Source: Roseiarcus sp963749715 (GTDB lineage Bacteria; Pseudomonadota; Alphaproteobacteria; Rhizobiales; Beijerinckiaceae). From it: a DNA stretch of 64,000 nt. Each line of letters opens with the position of its first letter. The stretch's first letter is position 1. The DNA lies in NCBI GenBank assembly GCA_963749715.1, contig CAVVNR010000012.1, positions 248,001-312,000 on the forward strand, read 5' to 3'. This document shows, piece after piece, positions 44,391 through 54,385 of the stretch. The position numbers were made by a program, and so were the translations under genes. The notes beneath the pieces were generated by a model that was given only the letters and a program-made list of their open reading frames with translations, did not search any database and had not been told where the DNA came from.

Positions 44391-45994
44391 CAGCTGCGGC
44401 GCTTTCGCCCGGCAGACCCCAAGTCGCCCGGAACCCATGGGTGGTCGCCGCCATAGTCGTCGTGCCGGCGTTCATGGAGGTGCTCGACACCACCGTCGCG
44501 CTGGTGGCGCTGCGCTACATCGCGGGAGGCCTCTCGGCCGCCTCGGACGACGCCGAGTGGGTCATCACCAGCTACCTTGCCGCCAACGCCTTCATTTTGC
44601 CGATCACCGGCTGGTTGAGCGCTCACGTCGGTCGCCGCAACTACTTCCTGGGGTCGATAGCCATATTCACCCTCAGTTCTTTGCTGTGCGGACTGGCTGG
44701 CAGTCTGGGTCAGCTGATCCTGTTCCGCGTCATCCAGGGACTCGCGGGCGGCGGTCTGCAACCCGGCAGTCAGGGGATATTGCTGGACGCCTTCCCGCGC
44801 GAAAGGCAAGGCGTAGCCATGACGCTGTTCGGCCTTGCCGTGCTGATCGCGCCGGTAGTCGGCCCGACCTTGGGCGGTTGGATAACGGATACTTACAATT
44901 GGCGCTGGGTATTTTTGATCAACGTGCCCGTCGGTCTCTTGGCGTTTGGCGGATGCTATGCCCTGCTCCGCGACCCGGACTATCTCGTCGCCCAGCGCGA
45001 GGCGATAAGGAAGCAGCCGTTCCATTTCGACTCGATCGGTTTGTCGCTGCTGGCAATCGTCATGGTCTCGTGGGAAGTGGTGCTGAGCAAGGGCCAGGAG
45101 TGGGACTGGCTGGGGGATCCATTCTGGCGCGTCCAGACGCTCGTCATTTCTTTTGGGGTGGGTTTGGTTGCCTTGATCTTCTGGGAGTTGCGCCACAAGA
45201 ACCCCGTGATCAATTTCCGCGTGTTGGGCGAACGCAACTTTGCGGCCTGCTGCATCATCATCTTTTGCGCTTACCTTGCGCTCTTTGCAGGCACCAAGTC
45301 ACTGCTTGGTCTGCTGCAAACCCTGTTTGGTTATGATGCGCTAAGCACCGGGTTGGTGATGTCGCCTTCCGGACTCTTCGCCGTCCTGGCGATGCCGATC
45401 GTCGGCCGCCTGATCGGCCTCAAGGTGGATGCGCGATGGCTGATCGCCGCAGGCCTTCTGCTCATGACCGCCGGAAACTATTGGATGTCCCAACTCAACC
45501 TTGACATCAGCCCAGGTCAGGTTGTTTGGCCTCGGGTGGTTTTGGTCCTGGGGCTCTCGGTTTGTTTTGCTCCCGCGAACGTAGCCGCGTACCTTTATAC
45601 GCCACTCGCGTTGCGCGGGGCGGCCATCGGCATATTGAGTCTCCTACGCAACGAGGGGGGCAGCGTCGGGGTGTCGCTGTCCCAGACCTTCCAAGAGCGG
45701 CGCGATCAGTTTCACGTCCTGCGGCTTGGGGAGTATCTTGGTCCCCTCAACCCAGCCGCCAGCGACTTTCTCGCGCGGGCTCAGGCGTTCTTCGTTCAAC
45801 AGACCGGCGATCCCGTCGCCTCCCAGCAACTGGCGGTGCAGCAACTCGAAAACCTGCGTCAGCAGCAGGCGTCTTCGCTGGCTTTTTTCGACGCCTTCTG
45901 GATGGCGGCCGCGTTGACGTTCGTGGTCACGTTCGCGGTGTTGTTCATGAAACGATCGGTGGCCGAGAAGGGCCCTCCCGCCGGTTCCGAATGA
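44387..45994 (+). CDS. EmrB/QacA-family (DHA2) 14-helix MFS drug exporter
   Basis: A 535-residue proton-driven exporter with the DHA2 hallmarks: motif D1 at helix 1 (PAFMEVLDTTVALVALRYIA), WVITSYLAANAFILPITGWL, motif A GWLSAHVGRRNYFL and motif C GLAVLIAPVVGPTLGGW. It starts at GTG overlapping the adaptor's stop, so stoichiometric expression is expected. The C-terminal ~30 residues are charged and cytosolic. No local regulator is seen. Confidence 0.94.
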   Translation: MTAAALSPGRPQVARNPWVVAAIVVVPAFMEVLDTTVALVALRYIAGGLSAASDDAEWVITSYLAANAFILPITGWLSAHVGRRNYFLGSIAIFTLSSLLCGLAGSLGQLILFRVIQGLAGGGLQPGSQGILLDAFPRERQGVAMTLFGLAVLIAPVVGPTLGGWITDTYNWRWVFLINVPVGLLAFGGCYALLRDPDYLVAQREAIRKQPFHFDSIGLSLLAIVMVSWEVVLSKGQEWDWLGDPFWRVQTLVISFGVGLVALIFWELRHKNPVINFRVLGERNFAACCIIIFCAYLALFAGTKSLLGLLQTLFGYDALSTGLVMSPSGLFAVLAMPIVGRLIGLKVDARWLIAAGLLLMTAGNYWMSQLNLDISPGQVVWPRVVLVLGLSVCFAPANVAAYLYTPLALRGAAIGILSLLRNEGGSVGVSLSQTFQERRDQFHVLRLGEYLGPLNPAASDFLARAQAFFVQQTGDPVASQQLAVQQLENLRQQQASSLAFFDAFWMAAALTFVVTFAVLFMKRSVAEKGPPAGSE

Positions 45995-46422
45995 GGTTCG
46001 CCTGCGTCCTGGTCGGGTAAAAGGAAAGTTTTTGGACAGTCGAGGCGTCTGCGGCCACCGCCGCGCTGTCGTATGAAGACGCATTGCTTTTCGCGAACCG
46101 TCACGACCTCTTGCCGGCGACGGGCTGGGCGGCTTTCAATCTGTTCCCGGCGCGAGCGATCCGACCATTCACGCAAAGCGACCAGCGCATCTGGGCGGAT
46201 GCCGTTACCCGGCTTTTGGACTGACAATGTTGATCGCCCGGAAGCGATTGCAACCGGGCAACGGAGTGATTGGCGCGTCGAACCGGACCATTGCAGCTTT
46301 GTGGTCCCATCACTCTCCCGAGGTAAAGTCGGGGTCGATCGGCTTATTGCGGAGGGTCGCTTCCGTCTTGGGTTGGATCTCAGCTCCGGCTCGGTCGACA
46401 AGCGCATCCTCCCGCGCTACCG
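45995..46422. other. Intergenic stretch with possible gene remnant
   Basis: A plus-strand frame at about 46030-46224 reads SAATAALSYEDALLFANRHD then LLPATGWAAFNLFPARA and ...DQRIWADAVTRLLD before a stop, which looks protein-like but lacks a start codon or known family. Downstream, another frame (about 46210-46410) reads IATGQRSDWRVEPDHCSFVV. These may be scraps of a deleted gene. Nothing firmer can be said. Confidence 0.3.
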
Positions 46423-48162
46423 ATGGCGTTTCCCACTGTGGAATCACACGGGGGCCCGGGAGGAAAGTTGGAAACGATCGTTTCTATCGTTGGCGGCGTC
46501 GGCCTTTTCCTGCTCGGCATGGCGGTGATGACCGACGGGCTCAAGGCGCTCGCCGGCACAGCCCTGAAAGGCGTGTTGGAAAAGGCTGCGGCGACGCCGC
46601 TGCTCGGCACGTTCTGGGGCGCGATCATCACGCTGCTCGTGCAGTCCTCGAGCGCCACGACCATGACCACCATCGGGCTAGTCAGCGCCGGGCTCCTGAC
46701 CTTCCCCCAGGGCTTAAGCCTGGTGTTCGGCGCCAATATCGGCACGACCGGGACCGGCTGGCTGGTGGCGGCGTTCGGGGTCAGGATCTCGCTCACCGCC
46801 GCGGCGCTTCCCATTGTCTTCGTCGGCGCGCTCATCAAGGTGGTCGGACGCGGTCGGCTGGCGGCGGCGGGCGCCGCGATCGCCGGCTTCGCGCTGATCC
46901 TGGTCGGACTATCGACGCTTCAGGAGGGCATGAGCGGGCTCGCCGAATCGTTGCACCCGTCCGACTTGCCCACGATCGCCAACGCCGCCGGCGCCATCAC
47001 TCTGTCTGGCCTTGCCAACGTGCTGCTGCTGGTGGCGGTCGGCGCGGTGATGACCACCGTCATGCAGTCTTCGACCGCATCGATCGCGGTGACGCTGTCG
47101 GCGCTCTATGCCGGCGCGGTCGGGCTCGATCAGGCGCTGGCGCTCGTCATTGGGCAGAACATCGGCACGGCGACCAGCTCGGCTGTCGCCGCGATCGGCG
47201 CCTCCAGCACCGCCAAAAGGTTGGCGGTCGCCTATATCGCCTTCAAGCTGGTGGCCGCGCTGATCGCTATCGCGCTCTTTCCTATTGTGACGCCGCTGAT
47301 CGTCCGGGCGTCGCAGGAGATCGATGCAACGGCCATGCTCGCCGCCTACCACACCGCCTACAACGTGGTCGGCGTCGCGGTCCTCTTGCCGCTGATGGGA
47401 CCGTTCACGCGGCTCATCGAACGCCTGGTGCCGGAGCGCGGATCGCCGTTCACGAAGTACCTCGATCCGGCCGCGCTTCGCGCGCCCACGGTCGCGGTCG
47501 AGGCGGTGCGCCGGACGGTCGAGCGCGCGCTCGAAACGCTGTGCCTTGCGACCGCCACGGGGCTCGACCGCGCCGCCGAAGGTGGGACGGTCCGCCCGGC
47601 CGTCGACGAGGCCACGCTTGGGCATGCGTCCGAGGCGCTGAGGCAGGCAGGCGACTTCTTGTCCGAAGCCGACCCGCCGCCTTCGGACGAAGGCCACGAC
47701 TGGTACACGAGCACAGTGCACGCGCTCGATCACGCAAGCCGGCTTGCGGAAGCCGTCGGCGCGATGGCGAAGTCGGGACTTGCGACCGGCGCGCCCGAGG
47801 AGCTCAGCGCCGCGGCTCTATGCGCGCGCTCGATGCGCGAAGCGGCCGGCGCCGCCGCTCGTCTCGGCCGCTCCGCCGGACCCGGTCACCCCGCGGATGA
47901 CGACTTGGCGAGAAGTCCCGCAAGCGAGCCAGCGAACCACGCGGCCGACAGCCTCGAGGCCGACGCCAAGGCGTTGACCGATCTCAAGGCGGCGCACCGC
48001 CGCGCCACGCTCGAGATGGTCGCGTCGGGAAAGCTGACGGCAACCGCGGCGATCGCCCGCGTCGACGCGGTCGCGCATCTCAACCGGCTCGCGCACCACG
48101 CGTGGCGCGCCCTTTCGCATCTCGAGCGCGCCGCCGCCTCGCGCATGGAGCTTGACCAATGA
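46423..48162 (+). CDS. Na+/phosphate cotransporter, NptA/YjbB type with PhoU-like tail
   Basis: A 579-residue transporter with two inverted Na/Pi cotransporter repeats carrying QSSSATTMTTIGLVSAGLL and QSSTASIAVTLSALYAG, plus VFGANIGTTGTGW and IGQNIGTATSSAVAAIG. The C-terminal ~200 residues are helical and PhoU-like. The family moves phosphate (import or export) with sodium. Its ATGA stop/start overlap with the P-type ATPase shows tight coupling, an unusual pairing. PPK2 polyphosphate kinase lies 5 kb downstream. Confidence 0.9.
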   Translation: MAFPTVESHGGPGGKLETIVSIVGGVGLFLLGMAVMTDGLKALAGTALKGVLEKAAATPLLGTFWGAIITLLVQSSSATTMTTIGLVSAGLLTFPQGLSLVFGANIGTTGTGWLVAAFGVRISLTAAALPIVFVGALIKVVGRGRLAAAGAAIAGFALILVGLSTLQEGMSGLAESLHPSDLPTIANAAGAITLSGLANVLLLVAVGAVMTTVMQSSTASIAVTLSALYAGAVGLDQALALVIGQNIGTATSSAVAAIGASSTAKRLAVAYIAFKLVAALIAIALFPIVTPLIVRASQEIDATAMLAAYHTAYNVVGVAVLLPLMGPFTRLIERLVPERGSPFTKYLDPAALRAPTVAVEAVRRTVERALETLCLATATGLDRAAEGGTVRPAVDEATLGHASEALRQAGDFLSEADPPPSDEGHDWYTSTVHALDHASRLAEAVGAMAKSGLATGAPEELSAAALCARSMREAAGAAARLGRSAGPGHPADDDLARSPASEPANHAADSLEADAKALTDLKAAHRRATLEMVASGKLTATAAIARVDAVAHLNRLAHHAWRALSHLERAAASRMELDQ

Positions 48163-50886
48163 ACGCGACGGAAGCGAGGGGCTGGCATGCCCTCACCGCG
48201 GAGGAGGCCGTCGAACGGCTCAACGGCAGCGTAACGGCGGGCCTCGACGATTCCGAGGCCGCCCGCCGCCAGGCTCAATACGGCCTGAACCTGTTGCCGA
48301 CGGCGAGCAAGCGCGGCCCCTTCATGCGCTTCCTCATGCAGTTCAAGAACGTTCTCGTCTATGTTCTCATCGCCGCCGGCTTCATCAAGCTGATGATGGG
48401 GCTATGGCTCGACGCCTCGATCATCCTCGGCGTGGTCGTGATCAACGGACTGCTCGGCTTCATCCAGGAAGGCCGGGCGGAGAAGTCGCTCGATTCCATC
48501 CGCAACATGCTCTCGTCGGAGGCAAGAACCCTGCGCAACCGGCACACCGCTTCGATCCCGGCAGATCAGCTCGTTCCGGGCGACATCGTGTCGCTCGAAT
48601 CCGGCGACAAGATCCCCGCCGACATCCGCCTCATCGACGTCAAGAACCTGCGCACCGAGGAAGCGGCGCTGACAGGCGAGTCGGTGCCGTCCGACAAGTC
48701 GAACGAGCCGGTCTCGGCCAAGGCGACCGTCGGCGATCGGGCTTGCATGGCCTATTCCGGAACCCTGGTCGTCTCCGGCCGGGCGACCGAAATCGTCGTC
48801 GGCACGGGGAGCGACACCGAACTCGGGCGCATCAACCAGATGCTCGCCGGCGTCAGCCCGCTCGAGACGCCGCTGCTGCTTCAGATCAAGAAGTTCGGCT
48901 ACGCGATCACCGTCATCATTCTCATCATCGGCGCGATCACTTTCGCCTATGGCCATCTCGTCCGCGACATTCCGTTCGTCGAGATGTTCCAGGCGGTCAC
49001 CGGGATCGCCGTCTCGATGATCCCGGAAGGCCTGCCGGCTCTCATCACCATCACCCTTGCCATCGGCGTGCAGCGCATGGCGAGCCGCAACGCGATCGTT
49101 CGGCGCCTGCCGGCGGTCGAAACGCTGGGTTCGGTGGCGCGGATCTGCTCCGACAAGACCGGCACGCTGACGCTGATGGAGATGATGGTCGCCTCGGCGG
49201 TGACCGCGGACGAAACGCTCAAAGTCACCGGCCAGGGCTACGCCAGCGAGGGCGAGGTGCTCAAGGACGGCGGGCCGGCCGCCAAGGACCCTGTTCTCGA
49301 GCTTCTGGGGCGGGTTTCGGCGCTCTGCAACGACGCGGAACTGCGCAGCGAGGACGGCGTCTGGAAGGTCGAGGGCGATCCGACCGAGGGCGCGCTTTAT
49401 CCGTTCGCCGCCAAACTCGGCGTGGAGCGGGCGAAGGAAGGGGCCGCCTATCCGCGGATCGACGTCATCCCGTTCGAATCCGAGCATCGGTTCATGGCGA
49501 CCCTGCACAAGACGCCGGAGGGCGGCCAGATCCTGCTCGTCAAGGGCGCGCCGGAGGTGATCCTCGACCATTGCGACCGGCAGGAGGACGCGGCCGGCAA
49601 GCGGCCGGCGATCGATCGCGCGCATTTCGATAAAGCCGCCGACGCGCTGGCGGCGCAGGGCGAGCGGGTGCTTGCGCTGGCGTGGCTGCCCGATCCGGGG
49701 CTCAAGGCCGGGAGTTCTCGGTCCGGCCGATCTGCCAAAGACGCTCGTCCTGCTCGGTCTTGTCGGGCTTATCGATCCGCCGCGCCAGGAGGCGATCGAG
49801 GCGGTGAAGGAATGCCACGCCGGGGGCATCCGGGTGACGATGATCACCGGCGATCACAAGATCACCGCCGCGGCGATCGCGAAAATGCTCGACATCGGCG
49901 ACGGCAAGACCGCGGTCACCGGGGCCGAAGTTGCCGAAATGGACATGGCGACGCTGCAGGAGACGGTGCGCGAGGTCGATGTGTTCGCGCGCGCGAGCCC
50001 GGAGCACAAGCTCAGGCTGGTCAAGGCGATCCAGGCCAACAAGCAGGTGGTGGCGATGACCGGCGACGGCGTCAACGACGCGCCGGCGCTGAAAAAAGCC
50101 GACATCGGCGTCGCCATGGGGATCAAGGGCACCGAGGTCACCAAGGAGGCGGCCGAGATGGTGCTCGCGGACGACAATTTCGCCTCGATCTCGGCGGCGG
50201 TGAAGGAGGGGCGCACCGTCTTCAACAATATCGAGAAGGCGATCCTGTTCATGCTGCCGACCAACGTCGCCCAGGCGCTGGTCATTCTGGTCGCGATCTT
50301 CGTCGGCTTCACCACGCCGATCACCGCGCCGCAGATCCTGTGGGTCAATATGGTGACCTCGGTCGCGCTCGGCCTGGTGATCTCGTTCGAGCCGCACGAG
50401 CTCGACGTGATGCTGCGGCCGCCGCGCGCGGTCGATCGTCCGATCCTCGACGCCTTCGGCGTGTGGCGCGTCGTCTTCGTCGGGACGGCGCTCCTCATCC
50501 TCACCCTATGGGCGTTCTTCTGGATGAAGTCGCAAGGCGGCTCCGACCCGCTCGCTCGCACGGTCGCGGTCAACGGGCTGGTGATCGGCCAGGCGTTCTA
50601 TCTCCTGAACAGCCGCTTCAAGATCAACTCGTCGCTCTCGCCGATGGCCCATCTCGGCAACCCCTATCTGCCGGCGGGGATCGGCGCGGTCGTCGTCCTC
50701 CAGCTGCTCTACACCTACGCGCCGCCGCTGCAGCGCCTGTTCGAGACCGAGAGCGTGCCGCTTGGCGTCTGGCCGTGGCTCTTCCTCGGCGGCCTCATCT
50801 TCTTCCTCGTCGTCGAGGCCGAGAAGGCGATCATCCGTACGATGCGTTCGCGCAAGCCCGCGCTCGAAGCCGCTGTATCGGCGTGA
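48159..50886 (+). pseudogene. Cation-transporting P-type ATPase, one frameshift
   Basis: P2-type (Ca2+/Na+-like) ATPase of ~909 residues when corrected. Seen: N-terminal cation-ATPase domain (AEEAVERLNGSVTAGLDDSE), LTGESVP, MIPEGLPALITITLAIGVQ, phosphorylation site SDKTGTLT (Asp ~332), MITGDHK and MTGDGVNDAPALKKADIGVA. Near 49711 the frame shifts by one base: LPDPGLKAG continues in the next frame as LGPADLPKTLVLLGLVGLID. Both halves are otherwise flawless, so this may be a sequencing insertion in ggga. It overlaps the Na/Pi cotransporter by four bases. Transported ion not certain. Confidence 0.88.
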
Positions 50887-51038
50887 GAACCCGGTCAAGG
50901 CCCAATCGATTTGAGCGGTTTGGGTAGAGTAGGAGTGTGGTGCGGTGGCGTTAGGTTGAGCATATCGGTTTGCCGCCCCTTTCGTCTGGCGGCGCCTTAG
51001 TGGCTCAGCCGTAGCTCCGTTTCCACACCCCCCTCATC

Positions 51039-51071
51039 GAACCGGACGTGCAGATTTCCCGCATCCGGCTC
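51039..51071 (-). ncRNA. Group II intron domain V
   Basis: On the minus strand a 33-base hairpin opens GAGCCGGATGCGGGAAA and closes with the matching CGTCCGGTTC, with the catalytic AGC triad and a two-base bulge position as in group II intron domain V. It lies 13 bases beyond the stop of the maturase fragment, which is the expected order. Domain VI and the 3' splice site should lie at about 50980-51035. The 5' part of the intron is absent. Confidence 0.75.
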
Positions 51072-51083
51072 TCGGACAAGACC

Positions 51084-51720
51084 TCACGCCTTCGTCCACG
51101 GCACGTCGTGCCCAAGGCGGCTCAGGCGTACGAGCCCGAAGTGCCCGTAAAGGTGCGAGAGTGGATAGCTCCCGCCCCCTCGTCGCCTGACTTTGTGCTT
51201 GGAGCGCAACCACCGGCGCAACCGCACCGCTGTGTAAGCGTCGAGCGCCCGATACGCCTTGTTGATGGTTCCTACTTGGAAGCAGTTCGCCCATCCGCGC
51301 AACGTGCGGTTCACTTTGCCCACCAGCGTTGTGGTCTCTTGCCATGTTCCCGCTCGGTCGGTCAGCGCGTGGACTTTCTCGACCACGCGCTCAATGCTTT
51401 TCTTTGACGGCCGGTAGCCGATACGGGCCTCGCCGGTCCTTGCCGAAAACATTCGCCCGAACGTGTATCCCAGGAAATCGAACTCTCCTCCCGGCACGGT
51501 GCAGATCCGTGTCTTCTCCTCGTTCACCGTGAGCTTCAGCTTGCCCATGATCTCGCGCAGGCTTTGCAAGGCCGCTTCGGCCTTGCCCCTTCTGCACAGG
51601 ATCACGAGGTCGTCGGCATAGGTCACGAGCCGCGTGCCGAGGCTTCGCTCGAGCCCGAACATCTTCCATCCCAGCGGAGAGCGCGCATACGAGGTCGCCT
51701 TTGGGAAGGGCCGGAGTCGG
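51084..51720 (-). pseudogene. Group II intron reverse transcriptase/maturase, N-terminally truncated
   Basis: The remaining ~200 residues start at RT domain 5 with the catalytic box LVTYADDLVILCRRG, continue through LKLTVNEEKTRICTVPGGEF then DFLGYTFGRMF, and end with the maturase GIIM region (LRGWANCFQVGTINKAYRAL with RRWLRSKHKVRRRG). The N-terminal RT domains are missing; the fragment ends at the left repeat of the IS1182 element. The domain V hairpin follows the stop codon. Confidence 0.88.
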
Positions 51721-51723
51721 CCG

Positions 51724-53258
51724 GATTTTGTTGAAAAACTCGCTTGCGTCGCCGACTCGGCTCTGATTCAGTTTTCTCAATGAATCTGGGGCTCTCGCGA
51801 TGATGGGTGAACGGCGGGTGATGCAGGAGGCGCTGTTCTACGGCTTTAGCCTTGAGCGGCATGTCCCGGACAATCACATGCTTCGCAAGATCGACCGGTT
51901 CGTCGACCTTTCGGAGGTCCGGGCGCATCTCGAGCCGTACTACAGCGAGACCGGTCGCCCTTCGATCGATCCCGAGCTGATGATCCGCATGCTGATCGTC
52001 GGCTACTGCTTCGGCATTCGCTCAGAGCGGCGGCTGTGCGACGAGGTCCATCTCAATCTGGCTTATCGCTGGTTCTGTCGCTTGGGGCTCGACGGCGACG
52101 TCCCCGATCATTCGACGTTTTCCAAGAACCGCCACGGCCGTTTCCGCGAGAGCGATCTTTTGCGCAAGCTGTTCGAGACCGTGGTGGCGCGCTGCATGAA
52201 AGAAGGGATCGTCGGAGGCGAGGCCTTCGCGGTCGACGCCAGCATCATCGTGGCCGACGCCTGTCGCCGGCGCGGGGTCGCCAAGGTCGAGGACCTCGAT
52301 CCCACGTCCAATCGGGCGGTCGCGGAATATCTTTCGGTTCTGGATGATGCAGCCTTCGGCGGCGCCACGCCGGTCGAGTCGAAGTCGATCTCGCCGACAG
52401 ATCCGGCGGCCCGCTATACGGCGGCGGGCAACACTCCCGCCGTTTACGCCTACTCCGACAACTATCTCGTCGATCTGAAGAACGCGGTGATCATTGACGT
52501 CGAGGCGACCACAGCCATTCGTCAGGCCGAAGTCGGAGCGGCCAAGACGATGCTCGACCGCACGGCCGAACAGTTCGATGTCGTGCCCTCGCGCCTGGTC
52601 GCCGATGGGGGCTACGGCTCGGCTGAGATGGTCGGGTGGCTGGTGGACGAGCGCGGGATCGAGCCGCATGTGAAGCTGATCGACAAGGCCGAGCGCACGG
52701 ACGGAACCTTCTCCCGCAGCGACTTCGCCTTCGATCCAGAGAGCAATCTTTATGTCTGCCCCGGCGGCAAAGAGCTAAGGAAATACCACCGCGCTTTCGC
52801 CAAGCCTCGCGACGGGCTGACGAAAGACGGCACGATGATCTACTTTGCGCGCAAGCATGACTGCGAGGCCTGCGCGCTGAAGCCAAAATGCTGCCCAAAC
52901 GCGCCTGCACGCAAGATTGCGCGCTCCATTCATGAAGCTGCTCGCGACAAGGCGCGCGCGATTGCCAAGACCGAGGCCTATACTGTCTCACGCCGGGAGC
53001 GGAAGAAGGTCGAGATGCTCTTCGCTCACCTGAAGCGCATCCTCAGGCTCGACCGATTGCGCCTCCGTGGTCCAAGCGGAGCCAAAGACGAGTTCCTATT
53101 GGCTGCCACTGCCCAAAATCTGAGGAAACTGGCGAAGCTTATCCCCTTCCCAGAGCCAATCTTCGCCACCTGAGGCGCAGAGGCCCAGCTTTGCCTCGCT
53201 GACAACCGCCGATGACGCCGCTTGTCGCCGCCAGGCATGGGAGTTTTTCAACGAAATC
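51724..53258 (+). mobile_element. IS1182-family insertion sequence, apparently complete
   Basis: Terminal inverted repeats gattttgttgaaaaactc (51724-51741) and gagtttttcaacgaaatc (53241-53258) match at 17 of 18 positions and flank one intact transposase gene. The element is about 1.53 kb. No target-site duplication is obvious. It abuts the truncated group II intron maturase on its left, suggesting it arrived with a deletion of the intron's 5' portion. Confidence 0.85.
51800..53173 (+). CDS. IS1182-family transposase
   Basis: A 457-residue DDE transposase with the N-terminal DUF772 domain (RKIDRFVDLSEVRAHLEPYY with RPSIDPELMIRMLIVGYCFG), VPDHSTFSKNRHGRF, first catalytic aspartate in FAVDASIIVADA, second in VADGGYGSAEM, and a C-terminal ERKKVEMLFAHLKRIL block with the glutamate. 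A cysteine cluster HDCEACALKPKCCPNA before it is typical of the family. Full length and undamaged, so the element may be active. Confidence 0.93.
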   Translation: MMGERRVMQEALFYGFSLERHVPDNHMLRKIDRFVDLSEVRAHLEPYYSETGRPSIDPELMIRMLIVGYCFGIRSERRLCDEVHLNLAYRWFCRLGLDGDVPDHSTFSKNRHGRFRESDLLRKLFETVVARCMKEGIVGGEAFAVDASIIVADACRRRGVAKVEDLDPTSNRAVAEYLSVLDDAAFGGATPVESKSISPTDPAARYTAAGNTPAVYAYSDNYLVDLKNAVIIDVEATTAIRQAEVGAAKTMLDRTAEQFDVVPSRLVADGGYGSAEMVGWLVDERGIEPHVKLIDKAERTDGTFSRSDFAFDPESNLYVCPGGKELRKYHRAFAKPRDGLTKDGTMIYFARKHDCEACALKPKCCPNAPARKIARSIHEAARDKARAIAKTEAYTVSRRERKKVEMLFAHLKRILRLDRLRLRGPSGAKDEFLLAATAQNLRKLAKLIPFPEPIFAT

Positions 53259-53351
53259 TGCGCACAGCGGACAGCCGCCGCGTCAACTTCCGACGACAAC
53301 AAAAGCACCGAAGCAGGGTCACCTGTGCAATTCAGCGATTGAGCTTGGACG

Positions 53352-54188
53352 CTAAGGTTGCTCCTCGACGAAGCGCAGGCCCTTGAGCGACGCCACATCG
53401 TCGTAAGCGCCCTCGGTCGAGCGCTTGGGCAGCTTGACCTTGGCGCGAGGTGCGCTCTCGTAGGGAATCGCCTTGAGCAGGTGGCGGATGCAGTTGAGCC
53501 GCGCGCGCCGCTTGTCGTCCGATGGAACAATCGTCCAGGGGGCGTAATCAGTGTCGGTCGCCTTGAACATGATGTCTCTGGCTCGCGAGTATTCGAACCA
53601 TTTGCCGCGCGAGGCGAGGTCGGTGGGGCTCAGCTTCCATTGCCGCAGCGGATCCTTGATCCGGGCCTCGAAGCGGCGTTTCTGCTCCTCGTCGCCGACC
53701 TCGAGCCAGAACTTGATGAGAATGATTCCGGCGTCAATGACGAATAGCTCGAACTCCGGACAGGTTTCGAGGAAGCGCTTGTGCTGCGCTTCCGTGCAGA
53801 ACCCGAGCACATATTCGACGCCGGCGCGGTTGTACCAGCTTCGGTCGAAGATCACGATTTCGCCCGCCGCGGGAAAATGAGTCACGTAACGCTGCAGGTA
53901 GAGCTGCGACTTCTCACGGTCGGACGGCGCCGGCAGCGCCACCACCCGGAACACGCGGGGGCTCACCCGCTCGGTGATCGCCTTGATCGTGCCGCCCTTG
54001 CCGGCCGCGTCGCGCCCCTCGAACACGACAACGACGCGCAAGCCCCTGTGCTTGACCCATTCCTGCAAGCCGCAAAGCTCGACCTGCAATTCCTTGAGCG
54101 CTTTCTCGTAGTCCTTGCGCTCCATCGGCTCTTTGACGCTGAACTGGCTGCTTCCTCCCCCTCGATTGCTCTTTTTATCCGACATCAT
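53352..54188 (-). CDS. ppk2: Polyphosphate kinase 2 (PPK2)
   Basis: A 278-residue PPK2 that transfers phosphate between polyphosphate and nucleotides. Walker A is GRDAAGKGG (58-66), followed by LPAPSDREKSQLYLQRYVTH, the FDRSWYNRAGVEYVLGFC block (Walker B-like) and a lid FEARIKDPLRQWKLSPTDL. The length and single domain fit class I PPK2. It stands close to a phosphate cotransporter/P-type ATPase operon but is separated from it by mobile DNA. Confidence 0.95.
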   Translation of the reverse strand: MMSDKKSNRGGGSSQFSVKEPMERKDYEKALKELQVELCGLQEWVKHRGLRVVVVFEGRDAAGKGGTIKAITERVSPRVFRVVALPAPSDREKSQLYLQRYVTHFPAAGEIVIFDRSWYNRAGVEYVLGFCTEAQHKRFLETCPEFELFVIDAGIILIKFWLEVGDEEQKRRFEARIKDPLRQWKLSPTDLASRGKWFEYSRARDIMFKATDTDYAPWTIVPSDDKRRARLNCIRHLLKAIPYESAPRAKVKLPKRSTEGAYDDVASLKGLRFVEEQP

Positions 54189-54385
54189 GGCTCATTCCTC
54201 GCGCGATTTCTGCCTCGCCAACAAAGCAACGCGACCCAGCCCTGGCCATATTCACACACCACCGCTGCAATAGGTCGAGAAAATTTTAGGTTCCTCGCGA
54301 CCGGCCCGGAACCCAATCATGCCGCTCGCGTTTCCTATCCGCAAGAAGCCCGAGAACGGCTTGGCTTGCCCGAAAAGTGGCCGCG

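Noticed and set aside
53259..53275. GTGCGCA on the minus strand just outside the right IS end, like a group II intron 5' end
   Set aside because: Seven bases are too few to support an intron boundary; no further 5' intron structure can be seen.
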